DNA of 64,000 bases, taken from positions 1,550,001 through 1,614,000 of the forward strand of contig NEEC01000013.1 of NCBI GenBank assembly GCA_002189035.1, read 5' to 3'. Position numbers and translations under genes: made by a program. Within the stretch, counting starts at the first letter, position 1. Each line of letters opens with the position of its first letter. Under the pieces are notes generated by a model that ran no database searches, was not told the origin of the DNA, and was given only the letters and a program-made list of their open reading frames with translations. The stretch comes from Utricularia gibba (taxonomy: Eukaryota > Streptophyta > Magnoliopsida > Lamiales > Lentibulariaceae). This document shows positions 47,202-58,188 of the stretch, in pieces.

Positions 47202-49702
47202 ATGGCTGTGAGCAAATCCATCAAGGTGGAGAACAAAAATTTGGAACAGCAGAAGGATCAAGATGACAATACTTGGATCAGACGTGATGATTTTCCAGGA
47301 GATTTCGTATTCGGAACAGCCACTTCTTCGTATCAGGTTCGTGAAATCACCGCCATCTTCCATGCAAGCACAAGTTAAGGTCCCCCAATCATTACCGGCT
47401 ATATATCTTTTCAAATTTCAATTATCAAGTCCTCCAAATCTTCTATTATTGCGGATCTACCCACAAACCTTACTTTTTTATTATTTTCAGCCCATTTATA
47501 TGGGTAAACTTGTCATTTCCCCTAGAAAATAATGATATATTTTGCAGTTTGAAGGAGCAGCAGCACAGGGTGGGAGAGGCCTTAGTGTGTGGGATATCTT
47601 CACACTGGAGACTCCTGGTCACTCTCATTCCCTTAACCATTTCGATTTCAAAAATGTATTCCCATCGGAGCTTATTTAACCCTGTGTTCATTCAGATCGG
47701 ATCTTCGACGGATCCAACGGAAACACCGCAGTCGATATGTACAACAGATACAAAGAAGACATTGCCATGATGAAGAAAATGGGGCTTGATGCTTGCCGGA
47801 TCTCAATTTCATGGCCAAGGGTCTTGCCTGGTAGTTGTCTGTAACAAAAAGAAAACTATGGTTTTCGATCTGGAGTTACATGCATTCGTTTCCCTCATCA
47901 GGTGGACGGCTTACTGCTGGGATCAGCAGGGAAGGAATCAAGTTCTACAACGACCTGATAGATTGCTTTCTTGCCAGCGGCATAGAGCCTTATGTTACCT
48001 TGTTTCATTGGGATCTTCCCTATTGCTTGGAAAAGGAGTATGGGGGGTTTCTCAACCAGAAAATTGTGTACGCCTTTTCTTAACGTGCGGATCTTCCCTA
48101 TTGCTTGGTATATTATGTATGAGATCATGCATGTTTCAGAGAGGATTTTCGCGACTTTGCGGAGTTATGCTTTTGGGAATTCGGTGATCGTGTGAAGTCA
48201 TGGATAACTTTGAACGAGCCATGGAGCTACTGCACTTCGGGCTACGTTACAGGGAAATTCCCGCCTAGCAAAGCTGTGGCCTCTGCTGAGAAGATTGGGA
48301 AGAACTTCACTACTTATAGAGCCATTCATGATCCCAAGGTCCATGTTCCAACTTCAAACCTTGGATCGGATCAAGCTAAGGATGCTTACATCGTTGCCAA
48401 GAACCTTCTCCTCGCACACGCAGCTGCGGTTCACTCTTACCGAACCAAGTTTCAGGTACTAGGAAATTGTTCCTTGTCGTTTTTAATATGATCAGAGATC
48501 ACGTCGATGTGGGGGGTTCTTTTTTTTCAATGTTAGGAGCATCAAGAAGGAAAGATTGGAATAGTTCTGTGTTGCCAATGGTACGAGCCCTACGTTGCGA
48601 GCTCCACAGACGACATCGTCGCCTCGAAGCGAGCCATGGATTTCATGATGGGATGGTAATCTCCAAACTCCCATGCATTTCTCTTGTTCTAAATCTTCTC
48701 GTCTAAACTTTGTCGAGTTTCAGGTATCTGGAGCCAGTGTTGTACGGAAAGTATCCACAAAGCATGACAGACTTTGTGCCGTCGTCTAACCTACCGGAAT
48801 TCTCAGAAGAGGAATCGGAGTTGCTCAAGGGATCCATCGATTTTCTCGGTCTGAACTACTACACGGCGAACTACGTTGCCAACGACAACCACCCCAACTC
48901 GGAGCAAGCCTACTACAAGGATCAAAGGGTTGCTTTCCACAGTAAGTTCAGAAGCCTCTCCTTCTTCAGATTGAATGCCAAGTAACTCGATCTTCCTTTT
49001 CCCCTTCCCAGCTGAAAGAGATGGAAAACCAATCGGAGCTCTGGTGCCTACTGTTTCCTCCCCAAAGCTTCTCTGCTTTTCTCTACCAATCATCTGAAAC
49101 ATGATCGTCTCTCGTTTCATCGCAGGGAGGTTCCACATGGCTGTATGTGGTTCCATGGGGAGTACACAAGCTCCTCACTCACATCAAGAACACATATCCA
49201 AACATTCCTCCAATTTACATCACAGAGAATGGTACACAATCTACCTCATCTGATCTACAATTTACAGTACATTCCTTCTATCTTCATGTATCGAATCCAA
49301 CCGCACACAGGCTTGGATGAGAAGAGCGATTGCAGGCTTACAGCTTACGATGTCTGTCGAGACAAGATGAGGGTGAAGTATCACCAAGACCATCTAGCAT
49401 ACATCCTCAAAGCAATACAGTAAGCTTCCCACAACTCCCCCTCCATGATCACCTCTCCTTCTTCTTCTCCGCCACTCTGCGTGCATCACAGGGAAGGAGT
49501 TGAGGTGAAAGGGTACTTCATCTGGTCCTGGTGCGACAATTTCGAATGGTACGAAGGGTACACGGTTCGGTTCGGCATCGTCTACATCGATTTCATCAAC
49601 AACCTCGCCAGATACCCTAAAAGCTCCGCCGTCTGGTACGCCAAGTTCCTGAAAAAACGAAGCGGGAACAGAAGCAGCAGGAGCATCGTCTCCTCCGAGT
49701 AG
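47202..49702 (+). CDS. GH1 family beta-glucosidase
   Basis: Eleven exons: 47202-47336, 47548-47617, 47696-47830, 47902-48067, 48140-48455, 48537-48655, 48724-48941, 49012-49043, 49126-49231, 49311-49419, 49492-49702; the total is 539 codons with stop and all phases agree. Hallmarks: [19 protein letters not shown] near the start, [29 protein letters not shown], the acid/base Glu in [31 protein letters not shown], the nucleophile Glu in PIYITENG, and [20 protein letters not shown] for sugar binding. It hydrolyses beta-glucosides of specialised metabolites. No signal peptide is seen from this Met, unlike secreted or vacuolar relatives; the cytosolic/nuclear strictosidine- and raucaffricine-glucosidase group is similar in layout, and the aglycone is unknown. 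The insert between acid/base motif and LLLAHA is unusual in sequence. The frame is intact, in contrast to several neighbours. Confidence 0.92.
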
Positions 49703-50860
49703 AAGACATGGATGGAACTTGAAGAATGCCGCTTGTATCTTCTTGTCCCCTGGATCACTCTACACGTTGATGCAGCGGATTGCATGGAGTGTGAGATCTT
49801 ATCTTATCTCATCCACACCAATGAATAATCTTGGATAATTTCCACCGCAAAGACTCAAAAGGAGATTTTTTTTTTTGAAAAAAAATTTATATTTTTCTAT
49901 TTTTATATGATAAAAATAATTAAAAATATCTAATTATGAGTACAAAATGTAAATGATATACATTTTATATAATTATTTAAAATATTAAATGGATAAAATA
50001 TTCACTTATGTCACTTTAAATCATCAAATATATTGATTTATCACAACTGATATAAGTTTTAACTTTTGGTAATTTGAATGATGAATATTTGTTTTATTTT
50101 ATATTTATGACAGTTCACTAAAATGAATAATGTAAGTATATTAGATAAATTTTATATCGGTTATGAACGAGTTAAATGTACAACATATATAGAATAAACT
50201 TCTTTAGTTTTGTATGAAATCTTTTTTTCAAAAGAAAAAAATGTAAAATTATAATAATTATATATTTGAAACGAATAATATTATGTAAGATAAGAATTAA
50301 TCATTACATTCGATTTTGGATAATTTAGAGTATAATATATGAAATAATTTTTATAAATATTACACAATGAATGTCATCCAAAATAAATTAATATTTTCAC
50401 AACAAAAAACAATTAATAAAAAAAACTTTAGTTTGTGTAGGTGGATGCCAAAGGGCCACTTGGGCTTATCGTCAAGGGATGGGGACACCAAGGGGGGAAA
50501 AGGTGGGTATGTATTTATGATTGCTTCTTAATTATTATCATTATATTATTTACAATTGGTAATATACAAAATAAATATATTATTAATAAAAAATAAATAA
50601 GGGTGTCTGGTTTTGGTAGGCGACCGGGGCTCCGCCGAGGAGGAGTTCCTAAAAATAGGGGAAATTTCGTGCTAAATAAAGAAATAAAGGTGGAGTAGGC
50701 TACTATTCTTAGCATCGGAGGGGCTTATTTATCTTATCGGAAGCATGAGACGGGGATGCGCCTTGGCCTGGCTTCTTTCTCTATATATACCGGAGGCAAA
50801 GCCTGGGTGGGGGTGACGGAATGGGATTGGGAGTGTGTGGCGTGAGAAGGAGGAGACGGG
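49703..50860. other. Intergenic, AT-rich, with a core promoter at the right end
   Basis: 49850-50620 is AT-rich without coding signal. From 50620 the composition changes and CTATATATACC at 50781-50791 is a good TATA box, about 75 bases upstream of the ATG at 50861. Confidence 0.45.
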
Positions 50861-51124
50861 ATGGCAGCCAAGGATGACTTGCCGGAGTACGATTCTCCGG
50901 TGGCCGGCGACGGCCATTGTTTCCGGCCAGTTGTCCTTGGCTACGATTGGGTTTTCCCTTATCACTCCACGCTCTCACCATTCTTCTTCCGGACCTGCTT
51001 TCTGCTCCCGGCTCTTCTTCCACCACATAAAATGGATCTAATCCTCTCAGCTTTTGGGTCCTCCCTCAATAAAAAAACCACCACCGCGCTTTCATTTCAT
51101 GTGAACAACACACCAGGGTTTTGA
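50861..51124 (+). CDS. Hypothetical small protein, unrecognised
   Basis: An 87-codon frame, beginning MAAKDDLPEYDSPVAGDGHC, in GC-rich sequence downstream of a TATA box. The N-terminal third looks coding-like (acidic, in GC-rich DNA). I recognise no family. It may be truncated by a frameshift, since other genes here have such breaks, or be the first exon of a longer gene. Confidence 0.3.
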   Translation: MAAKDDLPEYDSPVAGDGHCFRPVVLGYDWVFPYHSTLSPFFFRTCFLLPALLPPHKMDLILSAFGSSLNKKTTTALSFHVNNTPGF

Positions 51125-51944
51125 ACGGTAGTCTACATTGCAAGCTGATCTTCAAACACAGTTCCAGGGCTTGGGTTTTATTCAGTGCATATGTTTGTAC
51201 TCCCGGCATTTAAGGCGTGTTCCTCAAATAAATTATTCTATAATTTCATTATCATCTACGACACATTCATCTTCTTATTTTCGCATTAAACTCTCATCCA
51301 AATTTCAAGAAAATTTTACAAGTAAAAAATAAAGGTAGAACCCCAAATTATTATAAGATTCTGAATAAAAACCTTAAAGATATGTTTTGTAAATAATGTT
51401 TGATTGGTTTTAGAAAACTTAAAATTAATGTTAGATATATATAATCATAAAACAAAATAATAATTATATTTTATATTAAATATAAAATACGATATAAATT
51501 GCAAATTTAAATTTGCAAACAATAGTTTATCTTAAACCAAATTTTAAACATACGACAAAAGGGCACTAATTAATCCAACATAATGTTAACACCATGGTTT
51601 GGGTGTTTCGAAAGATGGCTGCGGGAGGTGATAATGCTATTTATTTTAGTGGACAGACATAGAGATGAAGTGATAATGCTATTTTCGCCTCCTTCGCTCT
51701 ACAGTTTCCAGCTCATAATTGGATTTTATTATATTAACCTCACTTAAGAGTATTAATAAGCTATTAAAAACTAATCAACTTTTTTTATTCCATGTGCTAC
51801 ATCAGATAATACTCAAATAGCAACTAGAAAGCCTTTCCAAGATGAGCTGCTGCCTTTTCCTAAAAGCATTCTAATCATGTAGCAAAAGGAAAGGAAACCA
51901 CTCTCGTTTCATGGGGTCACTAGGCGCATTATTCATCTACTTGG
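51125..51944. other. Intergenic, no feature seen
   Basis: AT-rich, no recognisable gene. A short duplication (AGTGATAATGCTATTT near 51670 and GGTGATAATGCTATTT near 51628) is present. The right end is the HERPUD-like 3' flank. Confidence 0.45.
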
Positions 51945-53508
51945 CTAATCAACGTGATGGAAATCAGGGAAAAGTGAACTAATGAAGCCAAAGACGAACA
52001 GCCTTATCTCTTTTACCAGTGCCCGCCAGCGGTTGCCTGCTTCGTCTTGGGGAGGTTGTCCACCGGGATGATTACCCCTAGAACCATCGTTCTGCTGATT
52101 CCCTTCTCCTATAAAATGAAGCATCAAGTGTAGTTTAGATAAGCATCGGTTCTGGTTCAAGGGCGGGGCTCAAGAAATTTCAAAATCTATGTGGTGCAGC
52201 ATCAGTCTGGTAACAGTTATTTCTTAAACTATGTGGATACTTTTACAGATGCCGTGCAAGAGATGAGGGTCTTGTGGCATGGTGGATTCAGTAGTGGGGT
52301 TTAAATTCCGAAGGAGGAATAACATGCATGTGTGCTAGACTAGATACGTACCTGCAGCATTTTCATTGCCTTGTGCCCCTACAGCATCTATATTCTCAGC
52401 TCGACCTGGAGCCATGGGCGGCCGGGGAGGCACAGCTGGACGTTGTTGCATGCCTTGTGACAGCCATCGCAGAAAAGGTGTGAGAGCTCCAGTTTGATAA
52501 CTGTGCCAAGAAACAGAAGGATTGAGTAAGCAGAATTCAAGGTAAACGAGCAGAAACTAAACACTAGCTACAAGAAGCTATTACTCACAGGTAGACAATG
52601 ACAGCTAGAAACACCAGAAGAGCGAGTCTTTGTTTGGATCCATCATGGTTGAACAAGAAAATAACTGCCATCAATTTCAATATAAGAAATAAATCAATCT
52701 GGAAAGCAACTTGAAATCTTCTAATCACGACTCGTCTTTGAGGTCCAGCTTGTTGTTGCTCTCGGGGTTCCTCCCCAGCTCGCACCTGCGCACCACCGGG
52801 CTCACTGTTCCCCGTGGAAGTAGGCTGTCTGATAAAACACCAAGAACAATCAATATTGATTTATAAAATCTCCCAGGTTCACAAGAAACACTAAATGCAG
52901 CGAGCCACTAATTCAAAAACCGCATAATTCTTTTCGAAACCATGCATATTCCAATATTCAACAAAGGGTCGATCAGAATCTAGGATAGTTTTAACAATCC
53001 ATAAAGTTGTACCACAATGCAGGAAACATACGTAGGCAAGTTGTAAGTAAAAGGAACTAGTGTTGGGGTCTGATAATCCCCAGCCGCACGCATAAACGGA
53101 TTAACAGAAACAGCGTAAAGACCACGGCCTCGATTCATCTGCTCCTGATCATGTTGCGGAGTCGCTAACCAAGGAAAAAACTCAGGATACACGATCGGCA
53201 TACGAGGAAAATCAATATTTCGAGATATCGAATCATCAGATAAATTCCCCTGCATCAAGAAAAAGCTATACCGCCTTAGGTAAATGAAAAAACCGCAGGA
53301 TCTTAAAACTCAATATACAATTATACCAATCAGAAATGCTGTTTCCATCAATTTCCTTTCAAATCACAGAACATCCACCTCGTTGAAGGCCTACTGAACT
53401 AAAAACAAATAAAAGAATCAATACCTGAGACTGGTCACTAGAGTTCTCAGAAGCAGATTTCTCCGGCGAGGATGAGGTCGAAGGTTGAAATTCAAGCCCT
53501 TTCTCCAT
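51945..53508 (-). CDS. HERPUD-like ER membrane protein
   Basis: Five exons: 53508-53425, 53249-53032, 52828-52589, 52500-52352, 52108-51945, giving 284 codons plus stop with matching phases. The start is MEKGLEFQPSTSSSPEK. A Pro/Tyr-rich cytosolic part (PRMPIVYPEFFPWLATP, NRGRGLYAVSVNPFM) leads to the diagnostic hydrophobic hairpin: RRVVIRRFQVAFQIDLFLIL, KLMAVIFLFNHDGSKQRL, ALLVFLAVIVYLYQTGALTP, as in human HERPUD1/2, then a Gly/Asn/Gln-rich loop and the end WRALVKEIRLFVFGFISSLF. Unlike animal HERPUD there is no ubiquitin-like domain at the N-terminus, which is usual for plant versions. By homology it may scaffold the HRD1 ERAD complex. The frame is intact. Confidence 0.85.
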
Positions 53509-54251
53509 TCCAAAGATCTCTCCGGTGAATCGAACAGCTAAGATTCAGTATCTCTCGCTCTTCAACTGTTTTCTCTTCACCTCTTCTCGAATTTCTTGTT
53601 ATTCCTTTCCCTATCACTCTAGACAGCAAGAAACCCTACGTGGCTCCTCGCTCCGCAACCAATCTCAGATTGCCACGTCAACGGACAAAACGCAAAGGTA
53701 CAACGATTGGAGCACGATGTACATAAAACAGCACTGCTTATAATAAAAAGATTATGAGTTGACTAAACTGCATATTGGAACTGAATCACATTAAATTCCT
53801 TTTCATTTAATATTTTCCTGTTACAAAATATTGCTTTTTTTTTTTTTTTTCTTTTTGCGCAATGGCAGAGTTGCCTTTCAGAAGCCTTTGGTGTGCATTT
53901 TCTGCGGCTAGAGCAGGGAATCAGGCCATTGGAAACAACTGAGTTCCATTAAAATACATAGTTTATCTGCTAGTGATGCAGAGCAGATGCCAAGGAGGAG
54001 TTGCATCTCCCAGTTCCTTCTTCCTTCATCATCGTTCTCTTGTTACGCCTGATATTTACAACTTGACAAACAGCACACAGATGAGAGGTTTCATTAGTAC
54101 AGGAATGCAAATGGATCGAGAGCACAAACTGAACAAATCGGTATAAGTTGCTGCTGACAACATGAGAAGAGTTGGGAGATGGAGATTGATGATTCGTATT
54201 AGCAGAAAAAGAACATATGACTCACCCCAGGAGATGGAAAATGATGTATCC

Positions 54252-55281
54252 TTACACCTCCCCAGATGTCGAAGATCCATCCACATTGTCTTTGTCCTCT
54301 TGAGCCTCAAGTTCCATAGCTGGAATTGGATGGACAGGTGAAGCGCCTGTAGGGAAACCATGAACGTGGTGAACATGAGCACAACAACAGTAGTTTTTCC
54401 TAGTTCCTCAAAGCAAAATACATGTTTCAGATAGTACATGCGGGAGAAACTCTTTTGGTTAACCACATGACCATATCATATGCATTACAGGAATTTACAG
54501 CACCTAGCTTGAAAGCTGAAGAATGCCCATGAAGAAGTGCATTCATACAAAAGCAACAAGCTTGGATATCTAAGGGGAAATACTTAAATCGATCTGATAG
54601 GAACTTTTGATAACTTCCAGTCTAAACACTTTAGTCTATCCGGTGTAAAAGGAATCCTTTTAACCATCAGCGACCACATTCTAGAATTCAAATAACTAAA
54701 TGAGAAATCACCGACTGCATTTCACTGAAACATACGTGACAAGGGGAAATAGGAAGTTGCAAGCTTTTTATTTCATCATCAAAAGGCCATCCCTAGCAAA
54801 GAAACCAAACCAAGAGAACAATCACAAATAAATCATCACCTTCAATGAACACAGCCGACGAGGGCCAGCCCTTGTTTGACGTAAGCGACATCTGTTGATC
54901 ATCTGATAATTCATGGGTTAGATTCCTCGCCTCACCAGGGGAACCCAATTTGCAAATCACGTCAACCATTTTCATGGCGTGACGATTATGCAAGGCGGAT
55001 GGTCTCGCCGGCACCCAATACGAAAATCCAGGAAGAAAAGGCAGCCAATCTGGTGCTGCTCGGCGTATTATTATCCCTTGAATCGTGTCATCAAGCCTGT
55101 TGAGTCCAACAGAGATTACCTCCCCCATTAAATCGCCTGAATCTTGCTGGGATGAAGACACGTCCACTTCGATAATCTGACCCTGGGGCGTTTTGGTTGA
55201 TCGGTGGCGCAGGTGGCTGATGAGGGCAACCGGTTGCCGGAGAGGAGTTCCGCGTACAGATTCCGAGAGAACTCTTGACAT
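54252..55281 (-). CDS. Conserved plant protein of unknown function
   Basis: Two exons, 55281-54840 and 54346-54252, 178 codons. The start MAMSRVLSESVRGTPLRQPV is chosen because upstream in-frame Mets (55287, 55314) extend beyond the likely start. The N-terminus is Arg/Ser-rich and short of acids, as in organelle-targeted proteins. A Gln/Asp segment, RRAAPDWLPFLPGFSYWVP, GWPSSAVFIEG, and the end ASPVHPIPAMELEAQEDKDN look like a conserved land-plant family I cannot name. There is no enzyme motif. The tail is acidic. The next transcript to the right, if any, would be divergent. Confidence 0.65.
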
Positions 55282-56590
55282 GGCCATCAAAGCAATGGAA
55301 TCAAATGATCCCAATTATCACAAGAAAATGGTTTCCATGGAGAGCAGAATCAGAGGAGTAGGTCAAAGTGGGCCGGAGGTAGATAGCGGGCTCAGATCAT
55401 TTGGGTGCATATTTGAGCCGAAGAAACAATGTCAGCCTCAAGTCAGAGCACGCTGAAGCTCCATCTAGCCCAAGATAGGCGAACCCTACAACCCCAACGC
55501 ATTTGTCAGTCATAACACTCCTGTTAGAGTGGAGATTCTCTGAACGGCGACCATTTCTCCGCCGCGAGATTGTTGCTGATCCCCTCGTCGGCGTTCAGGT
55601 ATGCTGCTTCCTGATTTCTCCTTGTTTTAAATATACGACATTCATTTATGAGATTTCTCTTCAAGGTTCGGATCGCTTGGTTTGTCTATGCTTATTGAAC
55701 TTTATTTTGTAGGAAACACTAAATAATAAAGAATCAAAATCCTCTAACGTTGAAAAAATCTCGAATCTTTGAATTACTATACATGCATAATGTTGTTTGG
55801 GCTCTCGATTTCATTAAACAGAATGCAGAGAGTTCTAAAATCCCAATCTACATCAAGAATTATAAAATCCTCTGCTTTCTCTTTGGTGACATCGAGAGCC
55901 CAAACAATTATGTATATCAAAAAATTCAAAGATTTGATCTTTCTAACAATATAAGTTTTGGCCATCTACAAATCGTGAACACCAAAGGTGACTTGCTACA
56001 AATAGACGGATGCATATGGATTCTAAATAGTTTAAAAGGTCCATCTATAATGAAATTTTGGTATATGGAAATTAATCAAACACATTGAATATATGGATGT
56101 TTAATTTTAATTGATTTGTTCATATACTAGAGGTTTTTGAGATCGAATTTGCATCCTCCTTCCTTACATGCAAAGCCTTTTGGGTTTCACATATTTTCTA
56201 GAAACCTAAATCAATCTAATAAATTAGACTTTATACACAAATGACAATCATCTCATCTTCAAACCTATTAAGGCTTTGTTCATCTTCAATCCAATGAAGG
56301 CTCAGCTCATCCTCTAAGAAGTTGACAGTCAAGAAATCAAAAGCATATTTTGGGAAATATATGTAATAACAGGTCATTTAACTTTCATTCCCATATTTGG
56401 TTTTGGCTTTTCCCAGTGTTAGGCTGCCTAATCATCAGGATACTTGGGTATCTTTCTTGAAATTTAACAGCATCTTCTTGTTCATGAAAGTTAGATCAAT
56501 GCTATGCACCCATGAACCAAGAAGATTCTGCAGCTTCTGTGACTTGGACAGGTATTTTTCTCACGGATGTAGACTTTCGTGGTGATCATC
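55282..56590. other. Intergenic with a foldback element
   Basis: No recognised gene. 55282-55520 is the upstream region of the minus-strand gene. 55764-55934 is a foldback (separate entry). 56390-56590 contains unassigned sequence just before the RPL7 remnant. Confidence 0.45.
55764..55934. repeat. Imperfect inverted repeat, possible MIRNA-like foldback or MITE
   Basis: Left arm 55764-55830 and right arm 55870-55934 are reverse complements with a 2-nt bulge, a few mismatches and a 39-nt loop. The best paired block is TGTTTGGGCTCTCGAT (55794-55809) against 55891-55906, 16 perfect pairs. Unlike the 26.5-kb hairpin, its arms match no gene I recognise. Confidence 0.8.
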
Positions 56591-56599
56591 TGTTCAACG

Positions 56600-57103
56600 C
56601 CATGAACGATCTCCCATTCAGATCCTCAATGGTGTATGCATGAAAGTGAACAAGCCTGCAATGAACATGTTGCACAAAGTCGAGCCTTATGTTAGCTACG
56701 GTGACGTATCTTCTGGCTTTCAGCAATGAAACTTGACATCTCTTGCATTAACCAAATCTTTGCTTGGTTCCAGGTACCCTTATCGCAAGGAACTTGTTTA
56801 TGGAAAGGCAAACAAGCAGGAATCGCATCAGCAAGTGATTCATCTGCAGCATGGGAAGAACCTGAACTCTTGCCTGAGTGATACCACACAGGTTCTGGGC
56901 AACTGGGAATAATCTGTACAGAAGATCTCATACACGAGATTGGAAATGTCGGCTCGCATTTCAAGCAAGCAAGCAAGTTATTGTGGCCGTTCCAGCATAA
57001 AGCCCCTCTGGGTGAATTGAAGAAGACAAATCACTACGTGGAAGGTGGTGATGCTGGCAACCGCGAGGATTACATCAACGAATTCATCAGAAGGATGAAC
57101 TAA
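56600..57103 (+). pseudogene. 60S ribosomal protein L7 (uL30) pseudogene, 3' part
   Basis: The reading matches the C-terminal half of RPL7: [28 protein letters not shown], then an intron-like gap (about 56703-56774), KELVYGKANKQ, and [60 protein letters not shown] and a stop at 57101-57103. Frame changes and internal stops lie in the middle, and the N-terminal half is missing. The retained intron shows that it arose by DNA duplication and not by retroposition. Confidence 0.85.
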
Positions 57104-57228
57104 CCATCTTGAACTCGCTAGTTCTTTAATTCTCTTTGATTCTCAACAGAAACACAAGTACAATTTTGATACACGGGAGATCCGTTCCAGTGTAATGGTT
57201 GATAGAAAGAGAGAAAAGCAAAATGTTT

Positions 57229-57447
57229 TCATAGATGATAAAGCCACTGGGATGACAAAACCAAGCGTTTGGAGCAGAGAGCGCAGAAATACTTCGTCTT
57301 GAAACTGAAGCATACCGTGAAACAGAAGCAGCATATTCCGGTGACCTTAAACTCCACCGCCTCCACTTCGCCGCCGCACTCCGGGCATCTCCCAGCCGCT
57401 TTCTTCCTCCCCACTTCCCTCTCCTCCTTCCCACACAACTTCCCCAT
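57229..57447 (-). CDS. Small zinc-ribbon protein (two CxxC pairs)
   Basis: Intronless, 72 codons: MGKLCGKEEREVGRKKAAGR, then CPECGGEVEAVEF, a Cys/Phe-rich hydrophobic stretch and KYFCALCSKRLVL. Two CxxC pairs about 35 residues apart form a probable zinc ribbon. Short plant proteins with this layout (CPxCGG...FCxxCxRRLV) are common and uncharacterised. The hydrophobic stretch VTGICCFCFTVCFSFKTKYF might be buried or membrane associated. Three ACGTG cores lie 250-310 bases upstream of its start, suggesting ABA or stress regulation. Confidence 0.6.
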   Translation of the reverse strand: MGKLCGKEEREVGRKKAAGRCPECGGEVEAVEFKVTGICCFCFTVCFSFKTKYFCALCSKRLVLSSQWLYHL

Positions 57448-58188
57448 CGCCCCCGCTCCTTATTTCCACCGCCGTCACATAAAATGTAGGTGCTTTGTAT
57501 AAAAATAACCGCACCCGTTTTCCCCAAAAACGAAATATGACATGAAATGAAGAAAATCAATCATTTAACCAATCCGGTCTGACCGGACCCGATGAGGTCC
57601 GATCTCCCGGGTCATTAGGTTGGGAACGGGTACGCGTGGTGCTCTATGGACGAGAGACCGGACATGCATGGGGGGGTTACCAATGATTGGATGACACGTG
57701 TTGCATTATTACTCAATGGAAATAACACGTGGTTCATCGTGTATCCACGTGTTGAAATTAATTGCGGCTTAATTAATCCTCATGAAATTTACACAGACAA
57801 GGCGCTTTCCAAAAGTGGAAGAAAATAGTAGATCCTGTCTGCATGCAGTATGCACTAAAGTGACCGGTCAACACATTTTGCCACCCAAATAAAGTTTTCT
57901 CCTCCCACCTGCTTCAAAAGCAGCTCTACTGCAATTCAAAAGAAACATGTTACCTATTTTTTTTTCAAGGGGGGAAAAAGTGCTTTCACTGTATGAACTA
58001 GAAACATTTTGACCCAACTGATTCGGTCAGTTTTGAAGTTATGGCATTTGGAGAGGTGTTCAGAGATGTATGTGGGAGTGTGGAGCCACTAGTTGAAACA
58101 TAGAAGTGGAATTGGAAAGCGTTCATCATTAGTGTACACCCCAAGAAAATGGAACACAGGAACCAGGAATATGTTAGAGCCAAGTGTT
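57448..58188. other. Intergenic: zinc-ribbon promoter and SMXL 3' flank
   Basis: GC-moderate. Contains the ACGTG cluster (next entry). The section from about 57900 should be the SMXL 3' UTR. No gene is seen. Confidence 0.45.
57694..57752. promoter_or_regulatory. Cluster of three G-box/ABRE-like ACGTG motifs
   Basis: ACACGTGT (57695), ACACGTGG (57726) and CCACGTGT (57746) occur within 60 bases. Repeated ABREs are the classic ABA-responsive arrangement bound by AREB/ABF bZIP factors. The likely target is the minus-strand zinc-ribbon gene at 57447. Confidence 0.5.
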
